Program-made: the position numbers and the translations under genes
Part shown: one piece after another, positions 1 to 9,284 of the stretch
Layout: every line of letters begins with the position of its first letter
How positions within the stretch are numbered: the stretch's first letter is position 1
Source: Gemmatimonadota bacterium
Lineage (GTDB): Bacteria; Gemmatimonadota; Gemmatimonadetes; Longimicrobiales; Gaopeijiaceae
Assembly: GCA_009692205.1 (NCBI GenBank)
Contig: SHZR01000003.1
Coordinates: 1-64,000, forward strand
DNA: 64,000 bases
Direction: 5' to 3'
Notes under the pieces: generated by a model
What the model was told of the DNA's origin: nothing
Databases searched by the model: none
Seen by the model: the letters and a program-made list of their open reading frames with translations, nothing else

Positions 1-148
1 AGCTGCCCGCCTGGTTCGCTGATTACAACGCCGTGGCGCCGCACTCGGCGCTCGGCTATCAGTCCCCTCACCAGTACCGCACCACCCTGCTCTTGGCAGG
101 TCCCAAGTCTTAGCCTGAACTGCCTCTCGAAACGGGGTACAGAGCACA
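1..148 (+). mobile_element. IS3-family insertion sequence, 3' end only
   Basis: The window opens inside an insertion sequence. A transposase C-terminus ends at 113. The following 30-odd bases look like an IS3-type terminal repeat, finishing ...GAGCACA around 146-148 with the CA-3' end usual for IS3 elements. Immediately beyond, sequence homologous to a TonB receptor resumes on the opposite strand, so the element appears to have inserted into that gene. The other end and the target duplication lie outside the window, so the exact boundary is an estimate. Confidence 0.6.
3..113 (+). CDS. IS3-family transposase OrfB (integrase core), C-terminal fragment
   Basis: This is the last 36 codons of a transposase; the start lies before the window. 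The peptide contains WFADYN, then PHSALGY and SPHQYR, the conserved C-terminal segment of the rve/DDE integrase domain in IS3-family OrfB proteins, which catalyse strand transfer of the element. It ends at TAG 111-113. The frame is too short for detailed classification within IS3. It lies opposite to and directly against the broken TonB receptor gene. Confidence 0.75.
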   Translation: MPAWFADYNAVAPHSALGYQSPHQYRTTLLLAGPKS

Positions 149-1529
149 GGCGGTTCCCGCCGAACTGCAGGCGCGCGTCGCCGGTGGCCCCATCGGGCAG
201 CAGCGACCGGACACGCACGAAGCCACGTGGGATCAGCGTGTTGGCAGTCAGCTCGCGGCTCGAGAACGAGATCCCGAGCCTGGCCTCGTTCTCCACCGAG
301 CCACGCGTCGAGCGCAGCGAAACGAGAGTCTGGTGGTCCCGTGAGACGGCGCTCGAGCGTGACTCGAACAGGGCGACGATCTGGTCGCCTACCCCGTTGT
401 GCGGGCTCTCGAAGGTGCTGTAGCTGTGACGCACCGTCAGTCGATGCGCCTCGCCGATCATCCAATCCAATCGTGCGAACAGCGTGTTCGCCACCGGGCG
501 GCGGCTGAACACGCCGACCTGAGGTTGGGCGCCGAGTCCGTAAGTCGTCTGGAGAATGTCGAGCATGCGAGCAAGGGAGTCAGCAGCCACTTGCGCCTCG
601 ATTTCATCACGCGCCGTCCGGAGGTCCGCAATGGCGAGCGGTTCGCTCGAGTCCTGTCGGTCGGCCGCGACGAAGAAGTGAAGCCTACCCGGGACGATGG
701 GTCCACCGACGCTACCGCCCCACTGGAACAGGTCGAGCTGCCTCAGCTCCCTCCCACGGCCCACGTAGTCCTTTGCGGCCCCGAGATGCTCGTTCCGGTA
801 GAACGTGAAGATCGATCCGTGCAGCTCATTCGTTCCCGACCGAGTCGCTGCTCAAACGGTTCCACCCCCGGACCGCGCCTCGGTGACATCGTAGGAGTTG
901 GTCACGACCTCGAACTCGCGCGCCGCCTCCATCGAGAGCGTATAAGGGCCTCGTCCCAGCTCCCCGCCCCGGAGCATGTTACGCGACTGCAGTCCGTCGA
1001 TCTGGATGTTGGTCGAGGTGGTTCGGTGATCGCCCAGGGAAAACTCGGCACCCATGGTCGGTGCCAGCCCGGCCAGGTCGGTGAAGTTGCGGTTGAGCGC
1101 GGGAAGGGCCCGCAGGGACGCTCCCCCGATCCGCGTGTTGACCGGCGCCCCGCCCCGGGCGTCGCCGGCGCCAACCACCACGATGGCTCCCAGGTCCACG
1201 GAAGCCGGTGCGAGGTCGAAATCGAGCGTCATCCGCGTGCCCATGGCGAACTCCAGTCCCGTGCGAGTCTCGGTTCGCAGGCCGATTCGTTCCACCGAGA
1301 CCGTGTAGGGGCCTCCGAGCGGAAGCTGGTTGAACGCGCCCTGGCCCGAGGACGACGTCAGCATGCGGGCCACGAAACCGGTGGACTCGTTCCGCAACGT
1401 GACGACCGCTCCGGACACGGGGGCGCTCTCCGAGGCCGCCCTCACCACCAGGGAGGTGCCGGTGCCTTGGGCCGTGAGCGGGGCCGCCAGCCCCCAGAAC
1501 AGGAATGCAATTGCGAGGCGAGTAAGCAC
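147..1529 (-). pseudogene. TonB-dependent receptor with N-terminal carboxypeptidase-like domain, disrupted by a stop codon and an IS
   Basis: From ATG 1529 the first 225 codons encode a signal peptide (AFLFWGLAAPLTAQ), a carboxypeptidase-regulatory-like beta-sandwich (about residues 25-105) and a plug region up to SGGGTV. A TGA at 852-854 then interrupts the frame. The same frame stays open for a further 235 codons (SGTNELHGS, GGSVGGPIVPG, FFVAADR), exactly as expected after a plug in this receptor family. Homology ends at about 147, where an IS3 end begins, so the rest of the barrel is missing. The protein would have been an outer-membrane receptor. It lies 39 bp downstream of the LVIVD gene and probably shared its transcript. 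The TGA sits where homologues usually have Asn. Confidence 0.8.
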
Positions 1530-1568
1530 GGACGGTCCCAGTGCGGAGGAGGTCTGCGGCCTGCGGGC

Positions 1569-3587
1569 CTAGCTGCGCGCCAGCTCCCGCAGAGCGGTCG
1601 CCAGCACCCGCACTTTGTTGGCGTCCCTCGAGCGGCCTGTCTCTGCGTCGAGCTCGGACGCGAGCAGGGAGAGCGCCTCGCCCCGTGCGGTGCCGCCTGC
1701 GCGCTCGGCGACCCGGAGTTCCTCGCGCACGGCCCCGATGCGCGCCGAGGCGAGCGAGCCCTCGCGCTCGAGCTGATCGAGGTAGGCGCGCGCCAGCGCG
1801 AAGCTCGAGGGCCACACGTACATCGGCTGCGTCTGGGGGTTCAGGTGGTCGAGGTGGACGCTGTTCGCGGCGTCGATCTCGTTCTGGGTCAGGAGCGCGT
1901 TCGGCACGAGCTCGAGGATGTCGAGGCCACGCGCGATCTCGGAGCTCACGATGAGCCCGTTGTACCAGTACACGGACCACGAGCCGGCCATGCGTGGCTG
2001 GTCGGCACTGATCGGCCCGCGGTCGTAGAACGCGATCTCGACGGGGTTCGATGGGTCGGTCCAGTCGAACACCGAGATGCCGCCCTGATACCAGGACTGC
2101 ACCATGATGTCACGGCCTGGGATCGGGAGCATCGATCCGTTGTGCGCGACGCAGTTCTCGGTCGAAAGCTGCACCACCGGCAGCTTGTAGTAACCGCGGA
2201 AGCGCAGCTGACGATCCTCGATCGAGAAGAGCGCATTGGCTCCCCATTCCCTGGGGTCGGTCGCGCGGCATTTCGGGCCGCCACCGCCGCCCCACTCGTC
2301 CGTGAAGAGGACCTTCGTGCCGTCGTTGTTGAACGTGGCGGAGTGCCAGTAGGAGAAGTTCTCGTCCGAGACCGCCGTGATGCGCTGCGGATTTACAGGA
2401 TCACTGACGTCGAGGAGGAATCCGTACCCTTCGCACGCGCCGCCTGCGAGCCCGATGGCCGAGTAGACCGTGATGTCGTGGCACTGCGTGGGGCCGGGGG
2501 CGGGCCCGCCCCGCTCTGCGGCCCTCACGGCTTGTCTGCGCGCGACGAGCTCGGGCGCCGAGGCTCGCAGGTTGGCACTGTCCGCGGCCGTGGGCGCTCC
2601 CGATCCGCCGCGCGCGGACACGAGGCTGTCGAGCCAGAACTGCGCCAGCTCGTCGGAGAGCTGCGCGATCTGGCCGTCGAGCTCGACGACGAAAAGACCC
2701 TGAGCCAGCAAGCCCGCCAACTGCAGGTCCATCTCCGCGCGGTCATCCGGAGCCAGCCCATGGCTCGGGGGATCGACCAGATCTGTGAAGATCCGCGGCG
2801 AGCTGACGATCGCGGCGCGCTCGGGGTCTGCGAGCGGCACGCGGATCACTTCGATGCGGAACAGCGCGCTGTTGGGGTCCTCGGTGAGTGGAGCGCCCGA
2901 GCAGCCGGGTAGCTCTTCCGCGGCGCGCACCGGCGCTGAGCCCGACACGTAGATGTAGATGTTGGCGGGATCGCTAGGATCTTCCACGAGCGAGTGGGTG
3001 TGCGATCCCCGGCAGGTCTGGACGTTCGCGATGTAGCGTGGGTTGCGCACGTCGGTGATGTCGAAGATGCGGATTCCGCGAATCCGTTCGGGGCTCACCC
3101 GGTCGCGCACGCCCCCGGTCCCGCAGTCTAGGCGCGCACCAAAGTCCTCTCCGGACACGAAGAGCAGGTTCCGGTAGGTCGACACGTCGCTCTGCGACGC
3201 CGGGCAGTGGTAGGCGCTGGCCAGCGTCGGCCTGGACGGCTCTGATATGTCCCAGACCTGGAACCCGCTGAAGCTGCCCTGGAAGACCAGGTCGCCCGCG
3301 AACGCGAGATCCGAGTTGATGCCCCCGACGAAGTCGCTCGACGGCGGAGTCTTCGAGACGACGCGCAGGTTCCACGCCGCTTCCTCGGCGTCGAAGACGC
3401 CCGGGGCCAGCGCGACGCGAGGATCGGGATTGGGGGCCGACGCCAGTGCCTCCGTCCGCAGTCGAACACCAGCACCGTCGGCACCTGCGGCTGAGCCGGT
3501 CGTTGCCCCCGAGGACGCGCATGCGCTCGCGAAGAGCGTAAAGGCCAACGCGGTGATCGAGCGGAGTCGCGGTGTCGAGCCGGTCAT
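1569..3587 (-). CDS. LVIVD repeat-containing lipoprotein
   Basis: A 672-residue exported protein, probably a lipoprotein (hydrophobic stretch ending FASAC near residue 23). The body has repeated beta-propeller-like units such as FQVWDISEPSRP, IRIFDITDVRNPRY, FLLDVSDPVNPQ and ISVFDWTDPSNPVE, characteristic of LVIVD proteins. These are extracytoplasmic propellers of unknown biochemical function that are frequent in Gemmatimonadota. A helical tail follows residue ~590. The ATG overlaps the stop of the DUF305 gene by 4 nt, so the two are translationally coupled; the broken TonB gene follows. No catalytic residues are evident, and a binding or scaffold role is inference. Confidence 0.85.
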   Translation of the reverse strand: MTGSTPRLRSITALAFTLFASACASSGATTGSAAGADGAGVRLRTEALASAPNPDPRVALAPGVFDAEEAAWNLRVVSKTPPSSDFVGGINSDLAFAGDLVFQGSFSGFQVWDISEPSRPTLASAYHCPASQSDVSTYRNLLFVSGEDFGARLDCGTGGVRDRVSPERIRGIRIFDITDVRNPRYIANVQTCRGSHTHSLVEDPSDPANIYIYVSGSAPVRAAEELPGCSGAPLTEDPNSALFRIEVIRVPLADPERAAIVSSPRIFTDLVDPPSHGLAPDDRAEMDLQLAGLLAQGLFVVELDGQIAQLSDELAQFWLDSLVSARGGSGAPTAADSANLRASAPELVARRQAVRAAERGGPAPGPTQCHDITVYSAIGLAGGACEGYGFLLDVSDPVNPQRITAVSDENFSYWHSATFNNDGTKVLFTDEWGGGGGPKCRATDPREWGANALFSIEDRQLRFRGYYKLPVVQLSTENCVAHNGSMLPIPGRDIMVQSWYQGGISVFDWTDPSNPVEIAFYDRGPISADQPRMAGSWSVYWYNGLIVSSEIARGLDILELVPNALLTQNEIDAANSVHLDHLNPQTQPMYVWPSSFALARAYLDQLEREGSLASARIGAVREELRVAERAGGTARGEALSLLASELDAETGRSRDANKVRVLATALRELARS

Positions 3588-4252
3588 CGTGAGGCTCCTG
3601 GCGGCATTCCCGCGAGCATCTGTTCCATGCGGGCGATCTCTGTGGTCTGATCTACGTGGATGTCGGAAGCCAACTTGAAGGTTGCCGGATCCTGGATCGC
3701 GCCGTCGGTGGCGATCAGGTCCTGGACCATCGCGATGGCGCCACGATGGTGCTGGATCATGGAAGTCATGAAGAGTCGATCGAAGTCGAGGCCCCTCACA
3801 TTCGCGAGCTCGGCGAGCTGCGCCGGAGTGAGCATCCCGGGGAGGTGCCCCGCGTGCCCGCTCATCGACGGCGCCGAGGGCACCGCCTGGTCACGATCCC
3901 TCAGCCAGAGCTGCATCCATGCGATTTCGTCGCGCTGCGCGCTGATGATGCGGGCCGAGAGCGTCGTGACTGCGGTGCTCGCCGCACGATCCGGAGCGAG
4001 AGCGGCCATCTCGATGGCCTGGGCGTGGTGGGCGATCATGCCCGACACGAACTCCACGTCGGCTGCGCTGAAGCGCATGCGCGCGCTGTCGGTCCGGGCG
4101 AGGTAGAGCGCCTCGAGCTCGGCGGGGTCGGCGCGCTCGGGGGCTGCGGCTTCGGGCCGTCGGGTCGAGGCGCCCGCGCACCCGGACGCCATCCATGCGA
4201 GCAGGAGGGCGCAGCCCAGGGGGGACCGGGCGCTGCGGGATGAGGAGGCCAT
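3584..4252 (-). CDS. DUF305 family lipoprotein
   Basis: A 222-residue protein with a lipoprotein-like signal (ASGCAG). It carries two ferritin-like-fold repeats typical of DUF305: EFVSGMIAHHAQAIEMA near residue 68 and MTSMIQHHRGAIAMV near residue 162. The paired HH motifs are thought in this family to bind metal ions, and members often occur with copper or other metal-handling genes; the exact role is unknown. It is the first gene of a leftward operon with the LVIVD protein (4-nt overlap). Its promoter must lie in the 135-bp divergent region shared with the TetR gene, where a perfect palindrome is present. Confidence 0.88.
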   Translation of the reverse strand: MASSSRSARSPLGCALLLAWMASGCAGASTRRPEAAAPERADPAELEALYLARTDSARMRFSAADVEFVSGMIAHHAQAIEMAALAPDRAASTAVTTLSARIISAQRDEIAWMQLWLRDRDQAVPSAPSMSGHAGHLPGMLTPAQLAELANVRGLDFDRLFMTSMIQHHRGAIAMVQDLIATDGAIQDPATFKLASDIHVDQTTEIARMEQMLAGMPPGASR

Positions 4253-4337
4253 CGACGACGCTAGAGGCGCGGCCTTGCGAGGGCAAGCCGAGGCAGGCGG
4301 AGTGCCCTTGACGGCCGTCCCGATCCGCAGAAGTTAC

Positions 4338-4347
4338 TGACCGGTCA
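4338..4347. promoter_or_regulatory. Probable TetR operator palindrome
   Basis: TGACCGGTCA is a perfect 10-bp palindrome, embedded in the wider near-symmetric TTACTGACCGGTCATTCA, 41 bp upstream of the TetR start and 86 bp upstream of the divergent DUF305 gene. TGACCGGTCA-type sites are common for AcrR/TetR autorepressors of efflux operons. Control of both directions is possible but not shown. Confidence 0.6.
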
Positions 4348-4387
4348 TTCATTAATCGTAGAGCCTACCATCAAGAGCCAACCTGCC

Positions 4388-5023
4388 GTGGTGCACGGAC
4401 CCCGCTGGCGCCGGAGGCCTAGCGAGCGGCCCAGCGAGATCCTGCAGGCGGCGCTCGAGGTATTCGCCGAGCAGGGGCTCGCGAGGGCGCGTGTCGAGGA
4501 CATCGCGAAGCGGGCCGGCGTGTCGAAGGGCACGGTGTATCTCTACTTCACCGGAAAGGAGGATCTCTTTCGGGAAGCCCTCCGGGACCGTGTGGCTCGC
4601 ACGCTGGAGGGGCTGTCTGCGGCGGCCTCGCAGGGCGACCCCGCGGAGCGTCTCGAACGCTTCATCGATGCATATTGGCTGCAACTCAGGCGGCCATCCT
4701 TCGGCGCGATGTATGTGCTGCTCCTGGCCGAGCTGCCGCAGTTTCCGGAGCTCAGCCGCTTCTACGCCGAAGAGGTGTCGGGCAAGGTGGTTCAGCTGTC
4801 CGCAGCGATCATCCGCGAGGGATCGGAGAGCGGTCAGTTCCGCGAGATCGATCCTCTGGTGGCGTCTCGCATGATGGTGAGCCTCCTCGTCCAGCACGCC
4901 ATCTGGACGAGCCGGCCCGAGCTCTTCCCCCACCTTGGCACCCGAGACAGCGCGGACATCGTGACCGAGATCAAGCAGTTCACGCTGAGCGCGCTCGTCT
5001 GCGCGTCTGGACGGGCGGCATGA
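4388..5023 (+). CDS. TetR/AcrR family transcriptional regulator
   Basis: A 211-residue repressor. The N-terminal helix-turn-helix is clear (ILQAALEVFAEQG, VEDIAKRAGVSKGTVYLYF, then KEDLFREAL); the rest is a variable ligand-binding helical domain. The start is GTG 4388, the first plausible codon ahead of the DNA-binding domain. Its stop overlaps the ATG of the TolC-like gene by 4 nt, so it is co-expressed with the efflux system it most likely represses. The palindrome at 4338 is the candidate operator. The inducer cannot be predicted from sequence. Confidence 0.92.
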   Translation: MVHGPRWRRRPSERPSEILQAALEVFAEQGLARARVEDIAKRAGVSKGTVYLYFTGKEDLFREALRDRVARTLEGLSAAASQGDPAERLERFIDAYWLQLRRPSFGAMYVLLLAELPQFPELSRFYAEEVSGKVVQLSAAIIREGSESGQFREIDPLVASRMMVSLLVQHAIWTSRPELFPHLGTRDSADIVTEIKQFTLSALVCASGRAA

Positions 5024-6390
5024 CCTGCTCGTGCTGCCTGACATCGACGGGCCTTCGGCGCGCTGCAGCCGCGGCGCTCTGGCTCCTGCTGCCGGCTTCC
5101 CTGTATGGCCAGGATACCGAGGTCTATCGCTTGAGTTTGGGAGACGCCGCACGGCTCGCCGGCCAGCGCGGCACGTCCGTGCTCGAGGCACGCGCGCGCG
5201 CCGACGGAGCTGAGGCGCGGGCACGCCAGACCACCGCCGACCTCCTGCCGAGTCTGGACGCGGACATCGCCACCGGCGGCCGGACGTTCAACACCGCTTC
5301 CTTCGGACTCGACTTTCCGACACCGGCGGGGCAGGCTCCCTTCTTCAATCCGAATGGGGAAGTGGTCGGGCCGGTGAACAGCGCCGACATCCGGGCCAGC
5401 GCGGAGGTCCCGTTGCTCGACCTGGCGGCGTTGGGCCGCAGGCGCAGCGCACGCGCGAGCGCGGAGGCGGCGAGGCTCGCAGAGCGGTCCGCGGCGAGCG
5501 GAGCCGCGAGCGCCGCGGCGAGGGCCTACGTGGCCACGTTGAGGGGCCGGGCGGAAGTGTCGGCGCGCGAGGCGGATCTCGAGCTCGCCGAGGAGCTGCT
5601 CGAGGTGGCGCGTGGCCTGCTGGACGCCGGGGTCGCCGTGGCGATCGACGTCACGCGTGCCGAGTCTCAGGTGGCGACGATCCGCTTGCAGCTACTCGCG
5701 GCGCGCCACCGCGCCGACGTGTCCGAGCTCGGGCTCCGGCGCTCGCTCAGGATCCCCCGGGATGCGGAGCTCGAGCTGACCGACGCGCTCGAGGCGCTCC
5801 CGGTCGGGGACGTCCCCGACGAGGAGGAGGCCGTCGTGCGGGCCCTGGCCAGCCGAAGCGACCTGGACATGGCCGAGGGCTATCGCGTGGCCGCCGAGCA
5901 GACGCTCTCCGCCACACAGGCTGGACGCTGGCCTCGCGTAGTGGCCAGGGTCGACGACGGACTCTACGGCAAACGCTTCGGGAACATGCTGAACACCTAC
6001 ACCTGGAGCCTTCGCCTCAGTCTGCCGCTGTTCGATGGCTTCGGGCGGTCCGGGCGCCTCGCGGAGCAGCGCGCGCGAACGCGTGAGCTGGACTACCAGA
6101 TCGAGGCGCTCCTGGAGGACATCGGCTTCCAGGTCCGCCAGGCGGTCCTGAACCTCTCCGCCGCGCAGGAGCAGGCCGCGGCCGCGGGGGAGCGCCAGCG
6201 CCTCGCCCAGCTCGAGGTAGACCAGGAGGAGGAGCGGGTGCGGGCGGGGGTGGCGGGCACGGGCGACGTGGTGCGCGCGGCGATGCGACTGAACGAGGCT
6301 CGCACGGCGCGCTTGGACGCGCTGGCGGCCGTGCACGCGTCACGCGTCACGCTCGCCGAGGTCACGGGTGCCATCGGCGAACTCCCATGA
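5020..6390 (+). CDS. TolC-family outer membrane efflux channel
   Basis: A 456-residue outer-membrane factor forming the exit duct of a tripartite efflux pump. The N-terminus has a signal peptide (LWLLLPASLYGQ). The body has the two-fold repeated helical architecture of the family, with long Ala/Arg/Glu-rich heptads (SLGDAARLAGQRG, ELAEELLEVARGLLDAGVA, AAQEQAAAAGERQRLAQLE) and beta segments (WSLRLSLPLFDGFGR) at the expected positions. The ATG at 5020 overlaps the TetR stop, which favours it over upstream in-frame codons. It is followed by EmrA- and EmrB-like genes, completing a pump operon. Confidence 0.9.
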   Translation: MTCSCCLTSTGLRRAAAAALWLLLPASLYGQDTEVYRLSLGDAARLAGQRGTSVLEARARADGAEARARQTTADLLPSLDADIATGGRTFNTASFGLDFPTPAGQAPFFNPNGEVVGPVNSADIRASAEVPLLDLAALGRRRSARASAEAARLAERSAASGAASAAARAYVATLRGRAEVSAREADLELAEELLEVARGLLDAGVAVAIDVTRAESQVATIRLQLLAARHRADVSELGLRRSLRIPRDAELELTDALEALPVGDVPDEEEAVVRALASRSDLDMAEGYRVAAEQTLSATQAGRWPRVVARVDDGLYGKRFGNMLNTYTWSLRLSLPLFDGFGRSGRLAEQRARTRELDYQIEALLEDIGFQVRQAVLNLSAAQEQAAAAGERQRLAQLEVDQEEERVRAGVAGTGDVVRAAMRLNEARTARLDALAAVHASRVTLAEVTGAIGELP

Positions 6391-6433
6391 CGGACACGAA
6401 CAATCCATCGAGGTCTTTGTGAGCGAAGGCGAT

Positions 6434-7519
6434 ATGACACGAGAGCAAGAGACCGGCCCGCCGGGCCCCCGTCCGGGTGCCGTGCGCCGTGTGGCTGGGG
6501 TGGTGGTCCTGGGGGTGGCGGTCGTGGCGGGCTCGGTCTGGGGGGTGAACAGCTGGCGGCATGCGCGCACGCACGTGTCCAGCGACAACGCCCAGGTGGA
6601 CGCGCACATCGTGCCCGTGTTGGCGAAGGTCGGCGGCTACGTCGCAGAGGTCCACGTGGACGAGAACCAGACCGTGCACCGCGGCGATGCCGTGGTCGTG
6701 ATCGACGACGCCGAGCTCCAGGTGCGGCTCGCCGAGGCGGAGGCGGACCTCGCCGGCGCGCGCGCCGCGGTGGGCTCGGACGGCGTACAGGGACAGGTCG
6801 AGGCCGAAGTCAGCGTGATGCGTGCTCGCCGCGAAGCCGTGGAAGCGCGCCTCGCCTCGGCTCGGGCGCATCGTGACCGGGCGCAGCAGGATCTCGCTCG
6901 GATCGAGGAGCTCGCCTCGAAGCAGATCGCGTCCGGCCAGCAGCTGGACGCGGCTCGCGCGGCGGCCGCGGCCGCCGCGGCCGATGTCATCGCCGTCGAG
7001 CGCGAGGGCGCGGCGGCGCGAGCGGCGGAGGGTTCGGCTGGAGCCGCGACCCGCGCCGCCGAGGCGAGGCTGGCCCGGGCGGAAGCGACGGTCGAGAGGG
7101 CTCGTTTGGATCTCTCGTACGCACAGGTGATGGCTCCGGTCTCGGGAGTGGTCTCGCGCATGTCCGTGGAGGTCGGCCAGCTGGTGCAGCCCGGCCAGCC
7201 CCTCGGAGCCGTGGTGGCCGATTCGGCCGTCTGGATTACGGCCAACCTGAAGGAGACCGAGACCGTGGGGGTGCACGAGGGCCAGGAGGTCGCCATCGAC
7301 GTCGACGGTTATCCGGGGTGTGAGGCGCGGGGCACGCTGGTGAGCGTGAGCCCGGCGACCGGATCCAAGTTCGCGCTCCTGCCTCCCGACAACGCCACGG
7401 GCAACTTCACGAAGGTCATCCAGCGTGTTCCGGTGCGGATCGCCGTCGTCGAGGATTGCGGTGCGGATAGGCCGCTCAGGCCAGGCATGTCGGTGGTAGT
7501 CCACATCGACGTGAGCTGA
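6434..7519 (+). CDS. EmrA/HlyD-family periplasmic adaptor (membrane fusion protein)
   Basis: A 361-residue adaptor linking an inner-membrane MFS pump to the TolC channel. There is one N-terminal membrane helix (VAGVVVLGVAVVAGSVWG), then the lipoyl half-motif SSDNAQVDAHIVPVLAKVGGYV, a long Ala/Arg-rich coiled-coil hairpin (about residues 95-210), the second lipoyl half (VMAPVSGVVSRM) and a beta-barrel domain. The DNAQVDAHI signature is typical of EmrA. ATG 6434 is preferred: the upstream in-frame start would add 22 residues overlapping the TolC gene with no membrane helix. It sits 22 bp before the EmrB-like gene. Confidence 0.9.
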   Translation: MTREQETGPPGPRPGAVRRVAGVVVLGVAVVAGSVWGVNSWRHARTHVSSDNAQVDAHIVPVLAKVGGYVAEVHVDENQTVHRGDAVVVIDDAELQVRLAEAEADLAGARAAVGSDGVQGQVEAEVSVMRARREAVEARLASARAHRDRAQQDLARIEELASKQIASGQQLDAARAAAAAAAADVIAVEREGAAARAAEGSAGAATRAAEARLARAEATVERARLDLSYAQVMAPVSGVVSRMSVEVGQLVQPGQPLGAVVADSAVWITANLKETETVGVHEGQEVAIDVDGYPGCEARGTLVSVSPATGSKFALLPPDNATGNFTKVIQRVPVRIAVVEDCGADRPLRPGMSVVVHIDVS

Positions 7520-7541
7520 GTACCGGGCTGGCTGGATTCCG

Positions 7542-9125
7542 GTGAGCGCCGCGACACGCGAGGAACTCCTGTACCGGCATCGCTACATCATCGCCATGGC
7601 GGTCGCCTTGGCGTCCATGATGCAGGTGATCGACTCCTCCATCGTCAATGTCGCCATCCCTCACATGATGGGAAATCTCGGCGCGACGGTGGAGGAAGTG
7701 TCCTGGGTCTCGACTGGATACATCATTGCGGCAGCCTGTGTCATTCCCCTCACGGGATGGCTCGCGGGGTTCTTCGGCCGCAAGCGCTACTTCGTCGGCT
7801 CGATCCTCCTCTTCACGGCCGCCTCCCTCCTGTGCGGAATGTCGAGGAGCCTGCAGGCCCTCGTGCTGTGGCGGATCGTGCAGGGGATCGGGGGTGGAGC
7901 GCTGATCGCCACGTCGCAGGCAATCCTGTGGGAGGCGTTCCCGCGAGAGGAGAGAGGAACGGGCATGGCGTTCTTCGGGGTGGCGGTGATGGTCGGCCCC
8001 ACCCTCGGTCCGACGCTCGGAGGGTGGTTGACCGACCAGTACTCCTGGCCGTGGATCTTCTTCATCAACCTTCCCGTCGGTGCGGTGGCCGTGGCCATGA
8101 TCATGGCCTACGTGCATGACAACCCGGACCAGAAGCGGACGAAGAGCGTCGACGGCATCGGCATCGCGCTGCTCGTCCTCGCGATCTCTTCGGCGCAGCT
8201 CATGCTCGAGCGCGGTGAGCGGCTCGATTGGTTCGACTCACCGCTCGTCGTCGGGCTCGCCCTCGTGGCGGTGGTGTCGGCGGTCCTCCTCGTCGTCCAC
8301 GAGTTGAGGGTGGACGAGCCCGCGGTCAACCTGCGGCTCCTCAAGCAGCCTCAGTTCACCGCCGGGTCGATGATGGGCATCGTCCTGGGCGCCGGTCTGT
8401 TCGGCTCCGTGTTCATCCTGCCGGTATTTTTGCAGGGTATGCTGCGGATGACCGCGTGGCAGACCGGCCTGATCATCCTTCCCGGAGCGATCGCTTCCGC
8501 GTTCTCCATGGGACTCGTCGGACGCCTGAGCGCCGTGATCGACAACCGACTCCTCATCGTCGTGGGCTCGGTGCTCTTCGGGGCGGGGATGTGGCAACTC
8601 TCCACCATCACGTCTCTCACGGGGGCGGACGACTTCTTCTGGCCCTTGATCTGGAGAGGACTCGGGCTCGGGCTGATCTTCGTGCCGCTCAATAACCTCA
8701 CCCTGATGCAGATCGAGACCGCCGACCTCTCGCAGGCCACCGGGCTCAACAACTTTTTCAGGCAGCTCGGCGGCTCCTTCAGCATCGCGGGGATGGCCTC
8801 GTTGCTGACCCGCTTCGTGGGCGAGGAGCGCGGAATCCTGGCTTCGCAGCTGTCGGCATACTCGCCAGTGGTGCGGGAGCGGATGGCCATGCTCACGCAG
8901 GGCATGATGTCGCGAGGCATGGATCCACAGTCCGCCACTCTGGCCGCCATGCGCGCCATCGACGGACAGATCCTGGTCCAGGCCAACGTCCTGGCGTTCG
9001 AGAAGATCTACCTGATGAGCGGGATGCTGCTCCTGGTATCGCTGCCGCTGCTCCTGCTGTTCAAGCAGGGCCTGCCCCTCTCCCGGGAGCGCGGCCCCCG
9101 GCCCGCCGCGGCCCACGCGGAGTAG
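7542..9125 (+). CDS. EmrB/QacA-type MFS drug:H+ antiporter (DHA2, 14 TM)
   Basis: A 527-residue inner-membrane transporter with 14 predicted helices. Motifs of the DHA2 family are visible: MQVIDSSIVNVAIP in TM1, GWLAGFFGRKRYF (motif A) and WRIVQGIGGGALIATSQA (motif B). It starts at GTG 7542 with GGTG-rich context 22 bp after the adaptor gene. With the adaptor and the TolC-like channel it forms an EmrAB-TolC type tripartite pump for hydrophobic compounds, presumably controlled by the TetR protein encoded first in the operon. The substrate is unknown. Confidence 0.93.
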   Translation: MSAATREELLYRHRYIIAMAVALASMMQVIDSSIVNVAIPHMMGNLGATVEEVSWVSTGYIIAAACVIPLTGWLAGFFGRKRYFVGSILLFTAASLLCGMSRSLQALVLWRIVQGIGGGALIATSQAILWEAFPREERGTGMAFFGVAVMVGPTLGPTLGGWLTDQYSWPWIFFINLPVGAVAVAMIMAYVHDNPDQKRTKSVDGIGIALLVLAISSAQLMLERGERLDWFDSPLVVGLALVAVVSAVLLVVHELRVDEPAVNLRLLKQPQFTAGSMMGIVLGAGLFGSVFILPVFLQGMLRMTAWQTGLIILPGAIASAFSMGLVGRLSAVIDNRLLIVVGSVLFGAGMWQLSTITSLTGADDFFWPLIWRGLGLGLIFVPLNNLTLMQIETADLSQATGLNNFFRQLGGSFSIAGMASLLTRFVGEERGILASQLSAYSPVVRERMAMLTQGMMSRGMDPQSATLAAMRAIDGQILVQANVLAFEKIYLMSGMLLLVSLPLLLLFKQGLPLSRERGPRPAAAHAE

Positions 9126-9284
9126 GGCGCCGGCGAGAGTAGCGGGCTGTGGCAGTCCGCCCGACGGCGGGACGAGCTTGCCTCCGCGGATGGTACGAAG
9201 AACCGGGGCGGCCGCGCCGATGCCGGCGCAGCGCGCGGTCCGTGGATTGCGCCGCTCGACACCCGGACGGCACGGTGCACCGGA

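Noticed and set aside
399-2912. An 837-codon open frame on the plus strand
   Set aside because: It lies antisense to the TonB remnant and LVIVD genes, has no domain or hydrophobic pattern, and is rich in Arg/Gly/Pro as expected for a high-GC shadow frame.
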